A stretch of 7,893 nt of DNA, taken from NCBI GenBank assembly GCA_937884685.1, contig CAKZYM010000162.1, positions 1 to 7,893 on the forward strand, written 5' to 3'. Made by a program: the position numbers and the translations under genes. Source of the DNA: an uncultured Calothrix sp. (lineage in GTDB: Bacteria; Cyanobacteriota; Cyanobacteriia; Cyanobacteriales; Nostocaceae). Shown here one piece after another: positions 5,991 to 7,893 of this stretch (position 1 is the stretch's first letter; every line of letters starts with the position of its first letter). The notes beneath the pieces are model-generated. The model was not told the origin of the DNA. It searched no databases and saw only the letters and a program-made list of their open reading frames with translations.

Positions 5991-6499
5991 TTATTAACAA
6001 GGGATGGTGTAGCGACCAAGGTAGGGGAGGTAATAATTTAGATAATGCGGATGCAATATGCTTAAAAAGGACTAGAAGCCGTATTCCCAGATTAGTTAAT
6101 AAACTTCAAACTTTTGGTATTAAGCCCAAAAGAAATATCGAAGCTTTTATTAACAATTTAGACCAATGGAATCAAGCATCTCCTCGTGTTTCTGATAGCT
6201 TCCCCAAGAAATATGCTGATGCTTTAAAGAAAGGATTAAAAGGCAAAGAAGCTATATTGTGGGCAAGAGTAGAAGCTTTTCGCAAAAGTGATGGTGAGCT
6301 TGAAGCAGGTAACTCACGAGTAGGTTTATTTTCTATTTGTGTTAATCCTCAAAATACCTACTACACGGCTAGATTGCGTAAGTATCCAACATGGTCGGAA
6401 CGTTGGCGTTGGAATTGCATCGCTTTAGACCAGAAACGGAGATTAGAAGCTATTAATCAAGTTTTAGTTAGGAATGCTCGTTCTTATTATGACAATTAA
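5990..6499 (+). pseudogene. 3' part of an unrecognised gene cut by the older element
   Basis: A plus-strand frame is open from 5990 to the TAA at 6497-6499 but has no ATG or GTG. The only plausible initiator is a TTG at 6257, which would leave out conserved-looking sequence upstream. Readable segments include RIPRLVNKLQTFGIKPKR, then NIEAFINNLDQWNQ, and later TYYTARLRKYPTWSERWRWN and an AINQVLVRNARSYYDN end. I do not recognise the family. The protein is basic and rich in Arg, Trp and Tyr, with no signal peptide or membrane segment. The frame opens just where the older element is predicted to end (stop at 5987-5989 inside the element), so the gene was probably interrupted by it. The 5' part would lie beyond the nested elements, left of the window. 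A short genuine protein starting at TTG 6257 (80 aa) is possible but less likely. Confidence 0.55.
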
Positions 6500-6550
6500 G
6501 AACTCGATTTTAGTTTTAAATTTTATATATGTTATAAATAGTCCAATTTG

Positions 6551-6601
6551 AAGGAGTATTCAATGGAAATACATCAACTCAACTTATTTAATGATAAATA
6601 A
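6551..6601 (+). pseudogene. Good ribosome binding site and 12-codon start of a lost gene
   Basis: AAGGAG at 6551-6556 is followed 6 nt later by ATG (6563) and a 12-codon frame, MEIHQLNLFNDK, ending in TAA at 6599-6601. The well-spaced signal looks like the start of a real gene now cut short. It lies just before the PIN-domain remnant but in another frame, and the N-terminal two thirds expected of a PIN protein are absent. It may be the original start of that gene followed by a deletion, or the start of something else. It is unlikely to encode a functional peptide. Confidence 0.3.
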
Positions 6602-6602
6602 A

Positions 6603-6780
6603 GGATTACTAACTGCTGATAATCTTAGTTTAGATGCCGATATGATTATCTGCGCTCAGTATTAACTATTAGTTAAAACCTATCCGGGTAAATATGTTGT
6701 TATAGCCAAAAAAACGTGTAAATCATCTAAGCCGTTTTAGCGAAGCTAAAGAATGGCAGGATATAAAATCTAGAAGAAAG
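6603..6780 (+). pseudogene. Remnant of a VapC-like PIN-domain toxin (C-terminal part)
   Basis: Two frames together give the C-terminal part of a VapC-type PIN ribonuclease. From 6603 the frame reads GLLTADNLSLDADMIICAQY, stop (6663-6665), then LLVKTYPGKYVVIA. After a frameshift around 6709-6720 the frame continues from 6715 as RVNHLSRFSEAKEWQDIKS. The pattern TAD...L-D-A-D-xI--AQ...VVIA--N--HLSRF-xA--W-DI is typical of cyanobacterial VapC-like toxins of about 130-150 aa. The conserved acidic residue in LDADMI would be part of the metal site. The N-terminal half is absent, and no cognate antitoxin gene is seen. The second frame stays open to 6832-6834, but past about 6780 it no longer resembles the family. 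With a stop, a frameshift and a large N-terminal loss, this is clearly dead. The family call is from memory of conserved motifs, not from a search. Confidence 0.65.
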
Positions 6781-6834
6781 CGCAGCTATAATCCTTGTAG
6801 CAAGAGCTTTTTACCATATTATCATTTCGGATAA

Positions 6835-7139
6835 TGTGGTTGTGCAATTAATAAACCCGTTAAAAATCACCTCGCTTACACAGGACTAAATTAAAAGCCT
6901 GCTTTAGCAAACTTTATTTACCCACCAGGTTAATAGCTGAAAATTTCAACAGCCAATAATTTTAATTTTGCATTCATTTTGATTCAAAATTAATCGGTTT
7001 TGAATTGATAAAAACCTCCAGGGGGAAGACTGATTTTATTGTTAGTCCTCGTTAAGTTAGAAATGGGGCAAGAGAATATGGAAAGAGTAAAAGTACTGTG
7101 ATATGGTGTGATGTGGTGGTTGAAGCCAGACTGAAAACC
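6835..7139. other. Intergenic debris with one short hairpin
   Basis: No supported gene is seen here on either strand: short frames are broken by frequent stops and none has a start with a ribosome binding site. The one structure noticed is an 8-bp perfect inverted repeat, ATTCAAAA (6982-6989) and TTTTGAAT (6998-7005), with an 8-nt loop. It is AT-only apart from one C-G pair, so it is weak as a terminator. A GACT/AGTC pair around 7026-7045 is weaker still. Confidence 0.4.
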
Positions 7140-7161
7140 TTTTCCTCTCTGAGGGTGAAAA
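7140..7161 (-). terminator. Possible terminator of the PD-(D/E)XK gene
   Basis: A short stem, CCTC (7144-7147) with GAGG (7151-7154) and a 3-nt loop, is extended by TTTT/AAAA across a 3-nt bulge. It lies about 30-50 bp after the stop codon of the minus-strand gene at 7189-7824. Read on the minus strand the stem is followed by A/G before a short T run, so it is a poor match to the canonical form. Confidence 0.25.
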
Positions 7162-7188
7162 TTAACCGATATACCATCGTACTCTTCT

Positions 7189-7824
7189 CTAAGATGCTGT
7201 AATAATTCTTCCTAAATATTTGAGAATTTTTAAAACTTCGTTCAGATTATATTGATATTGCGACCTAGTTGAAAACAAATCGGAAACACCATGCTGTTTA
7301 CCTAAAGTTTTGACAAACAAATGGCTGCTACCATTAGTTATCATTCCGTAAAGAGGTTGTTCTGGTTTTGGATGAGCCGCCATATAAGCTAGTGTCTGAG
7401 GAATTGCTAACTCCAAATCAAAGGTCGTCTTCTTCGATTCTATTAGCACAATCCACAATTTACCTTGTAAAACTAAAGCATCTATCCTTCCTCGTAAAAT
7501 TTCTTCCTTATCTCCTAATGCTTCAATTTCCACAGATACTTCAGTTTTAAACCTATAAGGTGACTGATAGAAACCTGCTAGTTCTAGTAACGGTGAAAGC
7601 ACCACCATTTTAATAGTTTCTTCTAAAAGACTCCCATCTCCTATTTGATAAAGATAATTTTGTCGAACTTGTTCTAATCTTGTTTCTTCTGCTTCACTCA
7701 GGGAAGGTAAATCATCCATCCATTCGGTGAAAAATTGGCGTTCATCGCTGAGTTTTAATCCTAGTTTTTCCTCAACCTGAGTGAGGGTGTTTATGTTTTC
7801 TGCAATAGCTATATTAGTTGTCAT
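7189..7824 (-). CDS. PD-(D/E)XK nuclease-fold protein, HsdR_N-like (restriction subunit R N-terminal type)
   Basis: A 211-aa stand-alone protein resembling the N-terminal nuclease domain of type I restriction HsdR subunits, a type often found alone in cyanobacterial genomes. The core motif is D115 in RGRIDALV, E129 and K131 in WIVLIESKK (the D...ExK triad), and Q143 in AIPQTLAYM, as in the QxxxY-type motif of these domains. An acidic helix before it (LLEETIKMVVLSPLLELAGF, 66-85) may add the early Glu of the fold. No helicase or translocase domain follows, no hsdM or hsdS is nearby, and full HsdR proteins are about 1000 aa, so it is not a complete restriction enzyme. The ATG at 7824 has no clear Shine-Dalgarno sequence. 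The gene seems intact with its triad complete. Its biological role in this stand-alone form is unknown. Confidence 0.75.
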   Translation of the reverse strand: MTTNIAIAENINTLTQVEEKLGLKLSDERQFFTEWMDDLPSLSEAEETRLEQVRQNYLYQIGDGSLLEETIKMVVLSPLLELAGFYQSPYRFKTEVSVEIEALGDKEEILRGRIDALVLQGKLWIVLIESKKTTFDLELAIPQTLAYMAAHPKPEQPLYGMITNGSSHLFVKTLGKQHGVSDLFSTRSQYQYNLNEVLKILKYLGRIITAS

Positions 7825-7893
7825 ATTTGTGTTTCAAAATTTAATTTAGGAATGTAGGAGATTTCTTTAACTGTCTTTGAACAACCTAAAATT
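7825..7893. other. Upstream region of the PD-(D/E)XK gene
   Basis: AT-rich 69 bp at the window edge. It should contain the minus-strand promoter of the nuclease-fold gene, but no convincing -35/-10 pair is seen and no further gene starts here. Confidence 0.3.

Larger units (their letters stand above)
5257..5996 (-). mobile_element. Left-end part of an older, interrupted Tn554-like element
   Basis: The minus-strand tnpA fragment and its leader form the start of a second element of the same family. Its other genes would lie beyond base 1. The outer edge is estimated by comparison. In the younger element the edge reads ATAAG then GATTA, and here ATAAG (5986-5990) is followed by TTATTA. In addition, a neighbouring plus-strand reading frame opens at 5990. 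Uncertainty at this edge is about 10-20 bp, because the other end is not in the window. Confidence 0.6.

Noticed and set aside
5819..6019. Minus-strand frame with a poly-Thr run
   Set aside because: It overlaps the older tnpA start in another frame, and the Thr run is only the translation of the GTT/ACA-rich leader repeat.
7368..7550. Plus-strand frame of 60 codons
   Set aside because: It is antisense to the PD-(D/E)XK gene with its intact D...ExK triad.

Overview
AT-rich window that looks like an accessory, decayed stretch of a cyanobacterial genome. The cyanobacterial assignment is inference. It rests on two kinds of protein: a short stand-alone HsdR_N-like PD-(D/E)XK protein and a VapC/PIN remnant, both in styles common in that phylum. 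There are no rRNA, tRNA or housekeeping genes to fix the taxon.

The core of the window (75-5263, 5189 bp) is one complete tyrosine-recombinase transposon of the Tn554/RIT type. It carries four plus-strand genes whose ends overlap by 14, 11 and 8 bp, so they are probably translated as one coupled unit. They are a TnpA-like recombinase (179-1288), a second recombinase (1275-2747), a third recombinase with N-terminal zinc-binding cysteine clusters (2737-4554), and a TnpC-like HTH/coiled-coil protein (4547-5047). No passenger gene is visible. Both ends carry four copies of ACAAC in inward orientation. A 7-bp direct repeat TAATCCT at 68-74 and 5257-5263 marks the strand-exchange core.

This element sits inside another element's tnpA gene, which runs on the minus strand. 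The 5' part of that gene is at 5257-5880 and the next part at 1-73, continuing beyond base 1. Joining the two through a single core copy restores the reading frame and a normal TnpA sequence, so the insertion is resolved to the base. The left end of this older element (about 5881-5996) is again rich in ACAAC-type repeats. It appears to interrupt a third, unrecognised gene whose 3' part is at about 5990-6499. The layout is therefore nested: unknown gene, then the older Tn554-like element, then the younger intact one.

Right of this nest (6500-7188) lies gene debris. It holds a 12-codon frame with a good ribosome binding site and a VapC-like PIN toxin remnant broken by a stop and a frameshift. 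The rest has no support for genes, apart from two weak hairpins. The window closes with an intact minus-strand PD-(D/E)XK protein (7189-7824).
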